DNA of 64,000 bases, from positions 1-64,000 of the forward strand of contig CAZTAL010000049.1 in assembly GCA_964611525.1 (NCBI GenBank), in the 5' to 3' direction. Positions within the stretch are counted from its first letter, which is position 1. Every line of letters begins with the position of its first letter. The notes below the pieces were generated by a model that worked only from the letters and a program-made list of their open reading frames with translations, made no database searches and was not told where the DNA came from. Source of the DNA: JAAYJR01 sp964611525 (GTDB taxonomy: Bacteria; Bacteroidota; Bacteroidia; Bacteroidales; Prolixibacteraceae). Below are positions 26,659 through 34,891 of the stretch, in pieces. The translations under genes were made by a program, and so were the position numbers.

Positions 26659-27405
26659 TCACTGTTTTATGCCTGCTAAATAAAACAGGATATTCAGAAA
26701 TATATAGAACAGAATAGCAAGCGCAAGTCCGTAAACATTCAGAGATACAATAAAAAGCAATGCTGTCAGCAGGAAAAGGAAACGATGCCAGTTTTCTTTT
26801 AAATTCAGATTTTTAAATTTTAGTGTAAACATAGGCAGACTGATAACCATCATTCCTGATGTGAACAATCCGAGGATAAGAAGATTACGGGAAGAATATA
26901 GTATATTGAATATTTCACTATGTTCCGGAAATTCAAGCATCAATCCCATGGAAGCCCAAAAGAGTCCGTTAGCCGGAATTGGCAGTCCCCTGAAAAAATT
27001 TTCGCCGCTGTCATGTGTATTGAAACGGGCTAATCTTATAGCTCCCAGAACCGGCATTAGCATTACTGAAAAGAGAATAAGCCATTGGTACCAGGCGGCT
27101 GAAATATCATAAATAGGCTGGTTTTCTTTAAACATCGAGAATTCAAGCAATGTAAACAGTATGGTTGCAGGTGCAAGTCCGAATGAGACAAGGTCCGCCA
27201 ATGAATCAAGCTGCCTGCCTAAGTTTGAAAATGATTTAAAAAGTCGAGCTGCAAGTCCATCGAGAAAATCGAAAATAGCAGAAAGGCAAATGAATAATCC
27301 TGCCCAGATAAGATGACCGTCAACTGCAAATAGTATGGCAATGGATCCCGATATAAGGTTCATCGATGTTATCAAATTAGGTAGGATCTTCAGTAAATTG
27401 CGCAT
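26659..27405 (-). CDS. pssA: CDP-diacylglycerol--serine O-phosphatidyltransferase
   Basis: PssA makes phosphatidylserine from CDP-diacylglycerol and serine at the inner membrane. The 248-residue membrane protein has the CDP-alcohol phosphotransferase signature in full: DGLAARLFKSFSNLG then RQLDSLAD, i.e. DG-x2-AR-x8-G-x3-D-x3-D (residues about 47-70). About six to eight membrane helices follow. It is the last gene of the cdsA-psd-pssA set, 7 bp after psd, so the substrate (from CdsA), the enzyme and the next enzyme of phosphatidylethanolamine synthesis are made from one transcript. Confidence 0.93.
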   Translation of the reverse strand: MRNLLKILPNLITSMNLISGSIAILFAVDGHLIWAGLFICLSAIFDFLDGLAARLFKSFSNLGRQLDSLADLVSFGLAPATILFTLLEFSMFKENQPIYDISAAWYQWLILFSVMLMPVLGAIRLARFNTHDSGENFFRGLPIPANGLFWASMGLMLEFPEHSEIFNILYSSRNLLILGLFTSGMMVISLPMFTLKFKNLNLKENWHRFLFLLTALLFIVSLNVYGLALAILFYIFLNILFYLAGIKQ

Positions 27406-27412
27406 TTGCAGT

Positions 27413-28069
27413 TTATTTTTGAGTTGCGATAACAGTGACTCCGCCGACTGATTTCTGGTGTAATTTAACGTTTACCGTAAACGAAGGAGGTAAAAATATA
27501 TCTACCCGCGATCCAAATCTGATAAATCCGAATTCTTCCCCCTGCTCTGCAAATTCTCCAGTTTGTTTATAGGTTAAGATTCTTTGAGCTACAGTTCCTG
27601 CAATTTGTGTTGTCATTATCTCAGTGCCGTTTTCCATTTTAAAAACAGTAGTGCAACGCTCATTTTTCTCAGATGATTTTTTAACAAAAGCCGGATAATA
27701 TGCTCCTCTTTTATATTTCTGATATACAATTTCGCCGTCAACAGGTGCACGGTTTTGGTGTATGTCGAATATTGACATAAAGATTGAAATCTGTATGCGT
27801 TCTTCTTTGAAATAATCTTTTTCATATTCATTCAGGATTTCTACAATTTCACCGTCAGCAGGTGCAAGAATATGCAGTCTGTTTTTTTTGATTTGACGGT
27901 CAGGAACCCTGAAAAAGAAAATAATAATAATTGCGGAAATAACAGATAATGCTATAACAGAATAAAAAATCCAGTTTATGCTTAATAGGGAAAGAGCGAT
28001 GATATCTATAACCGCGAGAATTATTAAAGCCCATGGAATAACTTTATGTCCCTCTTTATGAATTTTCAT
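27413..28069 (-). CDS. psd: Phosphatidylserine decarboxylase proenzyme
   Basis: Psd converts phosphatidylserine to phosphatidylethanolamine. The 218-residue protein (start ATG at 28069; a GTG start at 28099 would overlap cdsA and looks less likely) is of the short, archaeal-like type with two N-terminal membrane helices. Conserved segments are ILAPADGEIVEI, DIHQNRAPVDGEI and, near the C-terminus, FIRFGSRVDIFLPP. The last holds the GS self-cleavage site that creates the pyruvoyl group on the serine. It stands between cdsA and pssA in one operon. Confidence 0.93.
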   Translation of the reverse strand: MKIHKEGHKVIPWALIILAVIDIIALSLLSINWIFYSVIALSVISAIIIIFFFRVPDRQIKKNRLHILAPADGEIVEILNEYEKDYFKEERIQISIFMSIFDIHQNRAPVDGEIVYQKYKRGAYYPAFVKKSSEKNERCTTVFKMENGTEIMTTQIAGTVAQRILTYKQTGEFAEQGEEFGFIRFGSRVDIFLPPSFTVNVKLHQKSVGGVTVIATQK

Positions 28070-28080
28070 AATAATATATT

Positions 28081-28902
28081 TTATGACAGGGTCAGCCACA
28101 CATAAACAACAGGTATAACAAACAGCAGACTGTCAAAGCGGTCGAGTAATCCCCCATGTCCCGGTAAAATGTTACCCGAATCCTTTATATTTATTTCACG
28201 TTTGATCTTTGATTCAAATAAATCTCCCAGAGTTCCGAATATAACAATAATTACTGCAATAATCAGCCATTCATTTATAGTTGTGGATTTGATAATAACA
28301 GCATTTAAGATACCCATTATCAAAGCAAATACAGCTCCTGCAATAAACCCTTCCCACGTTTTTTGAGGCGATATTTTTTTATGGATTTTATGTTTGCCAA
28401 AAAAATAACCTGCAAGATAGGCAAATGAATCATAAATCCACGTTATGAAGAATATTCCTATCAGAATTGAAGAATTAAATAAATGGTTGGCCGGATATTC
28501 AGGGAAGACAATAAAGTTCAGTAAACTAAAAGGAACGGCAACATAGATGAATCCGGTTAAGGTTACAGTAGTGGGTTCAATTGTTTTTGTGCTATTTTTA
28601 AAAATTCCAATAATAAAAATAAATATTATGGCCAAAATAGATATTATAATGCATGATTTTGGTGGTAAAAAACCATATACTGCGCCAAAGCATGCGGCAA
28701 ACAATATTATTCCCATAATAAGGCCTGATATTTTGTAGCACTGGTTGTCTCCTTTTTCCACTATTTCATAAAATTCTTTCTGCGTAAGAAAAAGTAATAA
28801 TGCAAAGACAATGGCAAAAAGCAGGGGATGAATGGATGCCCCTGCAAGCATTACGGCAACATATATAATTCCTGTTAGAGAACGTTTGGTCAGGTTATTC
28901 AA
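28081..28902 (-). CDS. cdsA: Phosphatidate cytidylyltransferase
   Basis: CdsA makes CDP-diacylglycerol from phosphatidic acid and CTP, the common precursor of all phospholipids here. The 273-residue protein has about eight membrane helices and the family signature near the C-terminus: SKIKREINIKDSGNILPGHG followed by GLLDRFDS, i.e. S-x-x-KR-x4-KD-x5-PGHGG-x2-DR-x-D. It overlaps the upstream DUF2007 gene by 4 bp (ATGA-type coupling) and is followed by psd and pssA. Confidence 0.95.
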   Translation of the reverse strand: MNNLTKRSLTGIIYVAVMLAGASIHPLLFAIVFALLLFLTQKEFYEIVEKGDNQCYKISGLIMGIILFAACFGAVYGFLPPKSCIIISILAIIFIFIIGIFKNSTKTIEPTTVTLTGFIYVAVPFSLLNFIVFPEYPANHLFNSSILIGIFFITWIYDSFAYLAGYFFGKHKIHKKISPQKTWEGFIAGAVFALIMGILNAVIIKSTTINEWLIIAVIIVIFGTLGDLFESKIKREINIKDSGNILPGHGGLLDRFDSLLFVIPVVYVWLTLS

Positions 28903-29105
28903 TTTTTTAAATTTTTTAGGAATTCCGAAGCCCTTTCATAATCTGCTTCCATCACATAAACAGCAAATTCGCCGAATGTTTTATATGATGAATCATGCTG
29001 GTTTAAAATTACCGTTTTGATTCCTTTATTTTCAAGAATATCCTTTGCCATAGTGGCCTTATATTCATGAGCCGTCATAAAAATTTCTTTCCATCCTTTT
29101 TCCAT
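28899..29105 (-). CDS. DUF2007 (putative signal-transducing) small protein
   Basis: A 68-residue protein of the DUF2007 type: WKEIFMTAHEYKATMAKDIL, then a second half ending FAVYVMEADYERASEFLKN. The family is a small ferredoxin-like fold of about 65-75 residues, with no proven function. It sits between ftsH (48 bp) and cdsA (4-bp overlap). This position, joined to the phospholipid genes, suggests a role near the membrane, but nothing in the sequence proves it. Confidence 0.82.
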   Translation of the reverse strand: MEKGWKEIFMTAHEYKATMAKDILENKGIKTVILNQHDSSYKTFGEFAVYVMEADYERASEFLKNLKN

Positions 29106-29153
29106 GAGATTCCTTTTTGTAAAAATTTAATAAATAAAATTTTCATGTTAATT

Positions 29154-31343
29154 TCATTTATCTTTTATAATAGGCTGGGCTTCGGACTTATACTTTTTTT
29201 TACCTTCTTTCTTCTCATCTTTTGGTTCTTGTCTTTCCATTTTTCCAGATTTTTCATCCTTCTTTTTTTTTCCCTCTATTTTGTTTTCCCCTGGTTTTTT
29301 ATTTACAGGCTTCTCTTTATTAGTTTCCGCGCCTTCCTTTTTATCTTCTTTTTTATCTTCTTGATTATTATTTAAATCAATTGTTTTTTTCTCCCACGGA
29401 CGACGTCCAAATATGCTTTCTAGGTCTTCGCTGAATATCACCTCTCTTTCAAGTAATCTTTCTGCCAGTTTTTTATGCCCTTCTGTATTTTCTTTGAGAA
29501 TTTTTTTTGCCCGTTTATACTGTCCGTCGATAATTTTTTTTACTTCCTCATCAATGAGCTCTGCGGTTTTTTCACTATAAGGCTTCGTAAAATTATAATC
29601 AGATTGGCCCGTTGAATCATAAAAGCTGACATTTCCAACTTTTTCGCTCATACCGAAGTAGCTAACCATAGCATAAGCCTGTTTTGTGATTTTTTCCAAG
29701 TCGTTTTGAGCTCCTGAAGATATTCTCCCGAAAATAAGTTTTTCAGCAGCCCTGCCACCCAGTGCTGAGCACATTTCGTCAAGAAGTTGTTCTTTAGTGG
29801 TTATTGTTCTTTCTTCGGGAAGATACCATGCAGCGCCGAGCGCTTTTCCTCTCGGTACTATTGTTACTTTGACAAGAGGATGAGCGTGTTCAAGCAGCCA
29901 GCTTATTGTTGCGTGACCTGCCTCATGGTAAGCAATGGTATTTTTTTCTTCCCTGGAAATAATTTTATTTTTCTTTTCAAGACCTCCGATAATTCTGTCA
30001 ACTGCATCCAGAAAGTCCTGCTTAGTCACTGCTTCACGATTTTTACGGGCAGCAATAAGAGCAGCTTCATTACATACATTAGCAATATCGGCGCCGGAGA
30101 AACCCGGTGTTTGCTTGGCAAGAAATTCCAGTTTCACATCCTCTCCCAGCTTTAAGGGTCTGAGGTGCACTTTAAATATTTCAGCACGTTCTTTCAAATC
30201 AGGCAGTTCAACGTGTATTTGTCTGTCGAACCGGCCGGCACGCATCAACGCCCTGTCGAGAACATCGGCCCGGTTTGTGGCAGCCAGGATAATTACTCCG
30301 CTGTTGGTGTCGAAGCCGTCCATTTCTGTAAGCAACTGGTTGAGTGTATTTTCTCTTTCATCGTTGGAACCAAAGTTCGGATTCCTGCCCCGTGAACGGC
30401 CAATGGCGTCAATTTCATCTATAAATACAATGCATGGTGCTTTATCTTTGGCTTGTTTAAAAAGATCTCTTACACGCGAAGCACCCACACCAACAAACAT
30501 TTCTACAAAATCAGAACCTGACATGGAAAAGAAGGGAACATTAGCCTCGCCTGCAACTGCTCTGGCCAGTAATGTTTTTCCGGTTCCCGGTGGACCAATA
30601 AGAAGAGCGCCTTTAGGTATCTTTCCGCCTAGTTTGGTAAATTTATCGGGGCTCTTAAGGAATTCCACAATTTCTTCCACTTCCTGTTTGGCTTCCGCCA
30701 GTCCGGCTACATCTTTAAAAGTAGTTGATACTTTCTGATCCTTATCAAATATTTTGGCTTGGGACTTTCCAACATTAAAAATTCCGCCGGCTCCTCCTCC
30801 GGCACCCCTGCTCATTCTCCTGAATATCCACCACCAGAGAAGTATAATCAGTACAAAAGGCCCGACTGTCCATAAAATTTCACTGGCCCAGTTTCGCTCT
30901 TCTTTGTATTCGGGCAAAATTTCTTCATTCGAACCTTCCTGAGCTTCACGCAGATTGCGTTCAAAAGTTTCTACAGAACCTATATTAAAATAAAAATGAG
31001 GACCCGCCTCGTCAGGCTGCCTGAAGTGTTCGCTGAACTGATCTTCGTATTTATTAAGACTGTTTTTTTTAAGATAAATATTTGCCTCTTTCTCGTTAAC
31101 AACAACAATCCTTTCAATATCGTTATTAACAAGCATAGTAGATTTCACCTCACTCCAGTTAGTCTGAACAGGGCTACTGCTCTGACTAATATATAACTGA
31201 ATAATAATAAATATTAACGCAATTATACCATAAATCCAGTAAGCATTGAATTTTGGCCCCTTATTGTTATCTTTATTTTTTTTACCCCCCTGATTTAGTG
31301 GTACGCGGGGTGGAACTTTTCTGTCATTATTGTTTCCTGCCAT
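29154..31343 (-). CDS. ftsH: ATP-dependent zinc metalloprotease FtsH
   Basis: FtsH is the membrane-anchored AAA+ protease that degrades misassembled membrane proteins and some regulators. The 729-residue chain has two membrane helices (about 35-52 and 157-174) around a periplasmic domain, Walker A GPPGTGKT (250-257), Walker B IVFIDEIDA, the pore motif MFVGVGASRVRDLF, the second-region-of-homology arginines in RAGRFDRQIHVELPD, and the zinc-binding HEAGH (473-477). The last 70 residues are a Lys/Glu-rich low-complexity tail, longer than in E. coli FtsH (644 residues). It follows rsfS by 9 bp and precedes the phospholipid genes. Confidence 0.97.
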   Translation of the reverse strand: MAGNNNDRKVPPRVPLNQGGKKNKDNNKGPKFNAYWIYGIIALIFIIIQLYISQSSSPVQTNWSEVKSTMLVNNDIERIVVVNEKEANIYLKKNSLNKYEDQFSEHFRQPDEAGPHFYFNIGSVETFERNLREAQEGSNEEILPEYKEERNWASEILWTVGPFVLIILLWWWIFRRMSRGAGGGAGGIFNVGKSQAKIFDKDQKVSTTFKDVAGLAEAKQEVEEIVEFLKSPDKFTKLGGKIPKGALLIGPPGTGKTLLARAVAGEANVPFFSMSGSDFVEMFVGVGASRVRDLFKQAKDKAPCIVFIDEIDAIGRSRGRNPNFGSNDERENTLNQLLTEMDGFDTNSGVIILAATNRADVLDRALMRAGRFDRQIHVELPDLKERAEIFKVHLRPLKLGEDVKLEFLAKQTPGFSGADIANVCNEAALIAARKNREAVTKQDFLDAVDRIIGGLEKKNKIISREEKNTIAYHEAGHATISWLLEHAHPLVKVTIVPRGKALGAAWYLPEERTITTKEQLLDEMCSALGGRAAEKLIFGRISSGAQNDLEKITKQAYAMVSYFGMSEKVGNVSFYDSTGQSDYNFTKPYSEKTAELIDEEVKKIIDGQYKRAKKILKENTEGHKKLAERLLEREVIFSEDLESIFGRRPWEKKTIDLNNNQEDKKEDKKEGAETNKEKPVNKKPGENKIEGKKKKDEKSGKMERQEPKDEKKEGKKKYKSEAQPIIKDK

Positions 31344-31352
31344 TGTATATTC

Positions 31353-31724
31353 CTAATTTTCTGAATTGATTTTGGTTATTTTAGCATCTGCCCAAAGACT
31401 TTCCAAATCATAAAAATATCTGGTTTTCTCATCGAATACATGTACAACAACATCTCCAAAATCCAGTAAAATCCAAACTGAATTTTTATAACCTTCGGTA
31501 TGCAGTGCCTTTTCACCGGCCATCTCCTTCATTTTTTCTTCAACCGACTGTGCAATTGAACTTACCTGAGTGGAAGAATTGCCGTGACAAATAATAAAAA
31601 ATCCACACTCAGTATGTTTTATAGTATTTAAATCAATTATAGTGATATTTTTACCTTTTATTTTTCTGATTCCTTCCAGAATTGCTTCTTTTATTTTTTT
31701 ATTAATTTCTGTGTTTTTGTTCAT
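31353..31724 (-). CDS. rsfS: Ribosomal silencing factor RsfS
   Basis: RsfS (Iojap) binds ribosomal protein uL14 and blocks joining of the ribosomal subunits when nutrients run low. The 123-residue protein has the standard features: GKNITIIDLNTIKHTECGFF near residue 23, the conserved HTEGYKNSVWILLDFGDVVV and HVFDEKTRYFYDLESLWADA. Length and order match the family. It is the first gene of the minus-strand block that continues with ftsH and the phospholipid genes. Confidence 0.95.
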   Translation of the reverse strand: MNKNTEINKKIKEAILEGIRKIKGKNITIIDLNTIKHTECGFFIICHGNSSTQVSSIAQSVEEKMKEMAGEKALHTEGYKNSVWILLDFGDVVVHVFDEKTRYFYDLESLWADAKITKINSEN

Positions 31725-32059
31725 AAATTACTATTAACCTTACAAAGATATACTTTTTGACTTACTTCTTTTTTGTATTTTCCATATGTTTTAAATTTTA
31801 CTTTTTTTTGTAATCGATTAGTTAACAATTTGAAAACCTATGGAACCCTGCCTGACTAAATCAGATAGGCGAAGCAGTTCGTTCTCGCATCTTATGTGCT
31901 CTTTTTTGATTATAAAAGAACATGTTCGTTTCATTTAGGTTTGTGATTTGTAATGTAAATAGGATAATTAATTAGTTTTGATAAGCCAATACTTTAATTT
32001 GTTTCAATATAAAACTTTTTAGTCTGAAAAGATAACCTGCTAATATTAGTTTCCCAATT
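31725..32059. other. Divergent intergenic region with a GAACATGTTC palindrome
   Basis: This 335-bp AT-rich region separates rsfS and birA, which diverge. It contains the perfect 10-bp palindrome GAACATGTTC (31918-31927), itself preceded by CTCTTTTTTGATTATAAAAG, which can form a hairpin. I see no further gene or known RNA. Confidence 0.4.
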
Positions 32060-32803
32060 ATGAATAAAGTAAAACAAAATACTATCATATTAACTAGAGT
32101 TGATTCGTCCAATAATTATGCCATTAGGATGATCAACAGTGGAAAAGCAGTTCACGGCACTGTCGTTTTGGCATTATGTCAGGAAAATGGCAGGGGTAGG
32201 GGAGGAAGTACCTGGGAAAGTGCTGCCGGCATGAATTTATTGGCCAGCATAATAATATTTCCCGATTTTTTATCTGCTGAAAACCAATTTTATCTTTCTA
32301 AGATTACAAGCTTAGCTTTAATCGATTTATTAAGCAAGGAAATTGATGGCATTACTATAAAATGGCCAAATGATATATTTGTAGGTGAACAAAAAATTGC
32401 CGGAATACTGATTGAAAATATGATACGGGGTAATTATCTTGAAGCTTCAGTAATAGGAATTGGACTGAATCTTAATCAGACCCATTATAGTCCCACCCTG
32501 CCCAATCCGGTTTCTTTGAAATTACTTACGGGAAAGGATTATATAATTGAGGATGTCATGAATTCTTTAATAAAAAGATTCTTTTTCTGGTATGATAAAT
32601 TGAGGGTAGGAAAATTAGAAGAAATAGATAATGTCTATTATGAAAATCTTTTTCGTAAAAATATATGGTCGTTTTTCAAAAAAGGGGATGAGGTTATAGA
32701 AGGGCGAATTTCGGGTATCGGGGCATTCGGTCAACTTATTATTGAAGAACGTTCCGGTATTCTTTCTGAATATATGTTTAAAGAAATAGAATTTGTGATA
32801 TAA
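32060..32803 (+). CDS. birA: Biotin--[acetyl-CoA-carboxylase] ligase
   Basis: BirA activates biotin with ATP and attaches it to the biotin carboxyl carrier protein of acetyl-CoA carboxylase. The 247-residue protein has the biotin/adenylate loop GRGRGGSTWESAAGMNLLAS (expected GRGRxGxxW) and the KWPNDIFVGEQKIAGILIE motif, then an SH3-like C-terminal domain (about 205-247). The N-terminal winged-helix domain of E. coli BirA is absent, so this is the monofunctional ligase and not a transcription repressor. It diverges from rsfS. Confidence 0.93.
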   Translation: MNKVKQNTIILTRVDSSNNYAIRMINSGKAVHGTVVLALCQENGRGRGGSTWESAAGMNLLASIIIFPDFLSAENQFYLSKITSLALIDLLSKEIDGITIKWPNDIFVGEQKIAGILIENMIRGNYLEASVIGIGLNLNQTHYSPTLPNPVSLKLLTGKDYIIEDVMNSLIKRFFFWYDKLRVGKLEEIDNVYYENLFRKNIWSFFKKGDEVIEGRISGIGAFGQLIIEERSGILSEYMFKEIEFVI

Positions 32804-32824
32804 CAGGTATTTCAGAGATACCTT

Positions 32825-32888
32825 GATTATTTACCCTTAGTTTATTATTTCCCTTAGGGTACGCGCACTTATCCTGAGGGTAAATAAA
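32825..32888. terminator. Bidirectional hairpin between birA and the SRPBCC gene
   Basis: TTATTTACCCTTAG and CTGAGGGTAAATAA form a 14-bp stem (one G-T pair) around 33 bases that themselves contain the palindrome CCCTTAGGG. It lies between two convergent stop codons and probably ends both transcripts. Confidence 0.6.
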
Positions 32889-32907
32889 GATAAAGAACTA
32901 TCCAATA

Positions 32908-33357
32908 TTATTTATAAGGCAGGCCGGTAAGTCTGTCTGCCAGTTGGTTGATTCCATCATCAAGCTGGTTGCCTAAAATCATTTTAACCATCATATTAAG
33001 GTCAGCGTGAAGTGTAAGGCGCATTTTTGTCCGGAACGTATCTACCGGAAGTAGTTGAATCCAGAAAGTAAGATTTACCGGCAGGCTGCCGGAACTTTCA
33101 ACTTTTATGGTTTTATAAGGTTCCCGGTTCACTATTTTAATTTCTGCCACTCCAAATCCGGTAAGGTTAAATTTGCATGAGTCGCGGTCCGATTGAAAAT
33201 CAGTTATTTTGACCTGAGGTACCTTATTGGAAATTTTTTCAATTAATCCCGAATTTAAATAATCTGAAAGATTTTCGAAATTGGACAGATAATCGAACAC
33301 TATTTGCTGATTATGATTTATGAGTTTTACCTTACTCACGTATTTTTCTGTACTCAT
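32908..33357 (-). CDS. SRPBCC-fold protein
   Basis: A 149-residue soluble protein with the pattern of the START/SRPBCC helix-grip fold: an N-terminal strand (KYVSKVKLINHNQQIVFDYL), two short helices (FDYLSNFENLSDYLN), a run of strands and a long C-terminal helix (NQLDDGINQLADRLTGLPY). Members bind hydrophobic ligands or act in polyketide or lipid handling; no specific ligand can be named. It lies 10 bp after pyrE on the same strand and is therefore probably co-transcribed. Confidence 0.7.
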   Translation of the reverse strand: MSTEKYVSKVKLINHNQQIVFDYLSNFENLSDYLNSGLIEKISNKVPQVKITDFQSDRDSCKFNLTGFGVAEIKIVNREPYKTIKVESSGSLPVNLTFWIQLLPVDTFRTKMRLTLHADLNMMVKMILGNQLDDGINQLADRLTGLPYK

Positions 33358-33367
33358 ATTTAATTAA

Positions 33368-34000
33368 TTAATTTCCCCAATGGGCAGGATCCTCTCTCCA
33401 TTTCATCAGTGTTTTAATATGCTTGGGAGATATTTTCCCTGATCTAAGTGCTAAATCTAACAGTACCTGATAATTACTCAAAGGCGTCAGTTCTATATTC
33501 GCTTTTTTGAAATTATCAGTTGCAAGCGGAAAATTATATGTAAATATGGAAAGCATACCAATTACCCTGCCCCCTGAATTATTAACTGTTTCGGCAGCTT
33601 TTAAGCTGCTTACTCCGGTAGAAACAAGGTCTTCAATTACAATAACTTTCTGTCCCTCTTTCAGGTCTCCTTCAATGAGATTTTCCAATCCGTGACCTTT
33701 AGGTTTGGATCGCACGTAAATAAAAGGCAGATCAAGTTTATCGGCAACAAGTACTCCATGTGCGATGGCTCCTGTGGCTACGCCGGCTATTGTTTCAACT
33801 TGCGGATACTTCTGCCTGATAATATCAACAAACTTATTGCAAATAAATGAGCGGATTTGGGGGTAGGATAAAATTTTACGGTTGTCGCAATAGATAGGGG
33901 ATTTCCATCCTGAAGCCCATGTGAAGGGAGATGTTAGTTGAATTTTTAAAGTATCTATTTCCAAAAGTTTTTTAGTAACTTCAAGTTGTATTGTCTCCAT
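33368..34000 (-). CDS. pyrE: Orotate phosphoribosyltransferase
   Basis: PyrE joins orotate and PRPP to make orotidine 5'-phosphate, the fifth step of pyrimidine synthesis. From METIQLEVTKK at 34000 the protein has 210 residues, normal for the enzyme; the frame's earlier start at 34030 would overlap the opposite gene and adds non-native residues. Conserved elements are SPIYCDNRKILSYP, the substrate segment AGVATGAIAHGVLVADKL and the PRPP loop KVIVIEDLVSTGVSSLKAAE. It runs opposite to a Nudix gene with only 21 bp between start codons. Confidence 0.94.
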   Translation of the reverse strand: METIQLEVTKKLLEIDTLKIQLTSPFTWASGWKSPIYCDNRKILSYPQIRSFICNKFVDIIRQKYPQVETIAGVATGAIAHGVLVADKLDLPFIYVRSKPKGHGLENLIEGDLKEGQKVIVIEDLVSTGVSSLKAAETVNNSGGRVIGMLSIFTYNFPLATDNFKKANIELTPLSNYQVLLDLALRSGKISPKHIKTLMKWREDPAHWGN

Positions 34001-34021
34001 AAAATCGGATATTATTATAAT

Positions 34022-34648
34022 ATGAAGCAAATTTATAAAGTTTTTCTGAATGACCGCGTGATAAAAATAGGGCCGCCTTTGAAATCAATACCAGAACCAT
34101 TAGTAAACTTTAATATTGAAAGTACTGAAGAAGATATAAGAAATTGGTTTAATTCATTTGTTGATGATAATTTAATGAAAATATATCTTGTCCACCCTGA
34201 GCCTTCAAAATTTTTCAAATTGTTCAGTTCAGTTTTTTTGAATATCGATGCTGCCGGCGGAGCAGTTATCTCGGGGAAATATCTGCTTGTTATATTTAGA
34301 AACGGCAAATGGGATTTGCCAAAAGGCAAGATCAACAAAGGAGAAAATCCGGAGGAGGCGGCTCTCAGAGAGGTTTCCGAAGAATGTGGTATTTCGGGAC
34401 AGACGATTGTAAAATCCCTCCCCTCAACATTTCATGTTTATAAGTTGCCTTATCCTGATAATGAAGCAAGTTGGATATTCAAAGAAACCTATTGGTTTGA
34501 AATGAGTTACAACGGATGTATGGATTGCGCAAAGCCACAGGTAGAAGAAGGAATTACCCTTATTAAATGGGTCTCCTCTTCAGAAATAAATGAAATTATG
34601 GATAATACCTATGAGAACTTAAAACAAATTATTGAACTTTATACTTAA
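34022..34648 (+). CDS. Nudix hydrolase
   Basis: A 208-residue protein with an N-terminal extension of about 75 residues and a Nudix domain. The Nudix box is complete at residues 102-124: GKINKGENPEEAALREVSEE and CGI fit the pattern GX5EX7REUXEEXGU. The chosen start (34022, MKQIYKVFLNDRVI) follows a non-native stretch from 33986. The family hydrolyses nucleoside diphosphates linked to another group; the substrate is unknown. It diverges from pyrE with 21 bp between the start codons, so the two promoters must overlap the neighbouring coding regions. Confidence 0.87.
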   Translation: MKQIYKVFLNDRVIKIGPPLKSIPEPLVNFNIESTEEDIRNWFNSFVDDNLMKIYLVHPEPSKFFKLFSSVFLNIDAAGGAVISGKYLLVIFRNGKWDLPKGKINKGENPEEAALREVSEECGISGQTIVKSLPSTFHVYKLPYPDNEASWIFKETYWFEMSYNGCMDCAKPQVEEGITLIKWVSSSEINEIMDNTYENLKQIIELYT

Positions 34649-34891
34649 AAAGAGCATATTTTATTTTAATCGGGAAATCACTGATGTCGGGCAAAAAAAC
34701 TCCCAATTGGTCTAACGCCCTTGCATGGTGCAGTTTCCTTTACTTCGGCATTATTTCCGGAGTTTTAAGGATGTAATATCCTTAGCCCCGCCATCAATGT
34801 TGGGGTAAAAGATAATATTATAGGGCTGCCAAGCTTCAACATAAATTGTAGGAGTATTTAAAATTAAAAGAAATCTTAATTTAATTTATTT

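Noticed and set aside
29935..30738. Plus-strand frame of 267 codons opposite ftsH
   Set aside because: The minus strand encodes the AAA and protease motifs of FtsH without interruption; the opposite frame is a codon-bias shadow.
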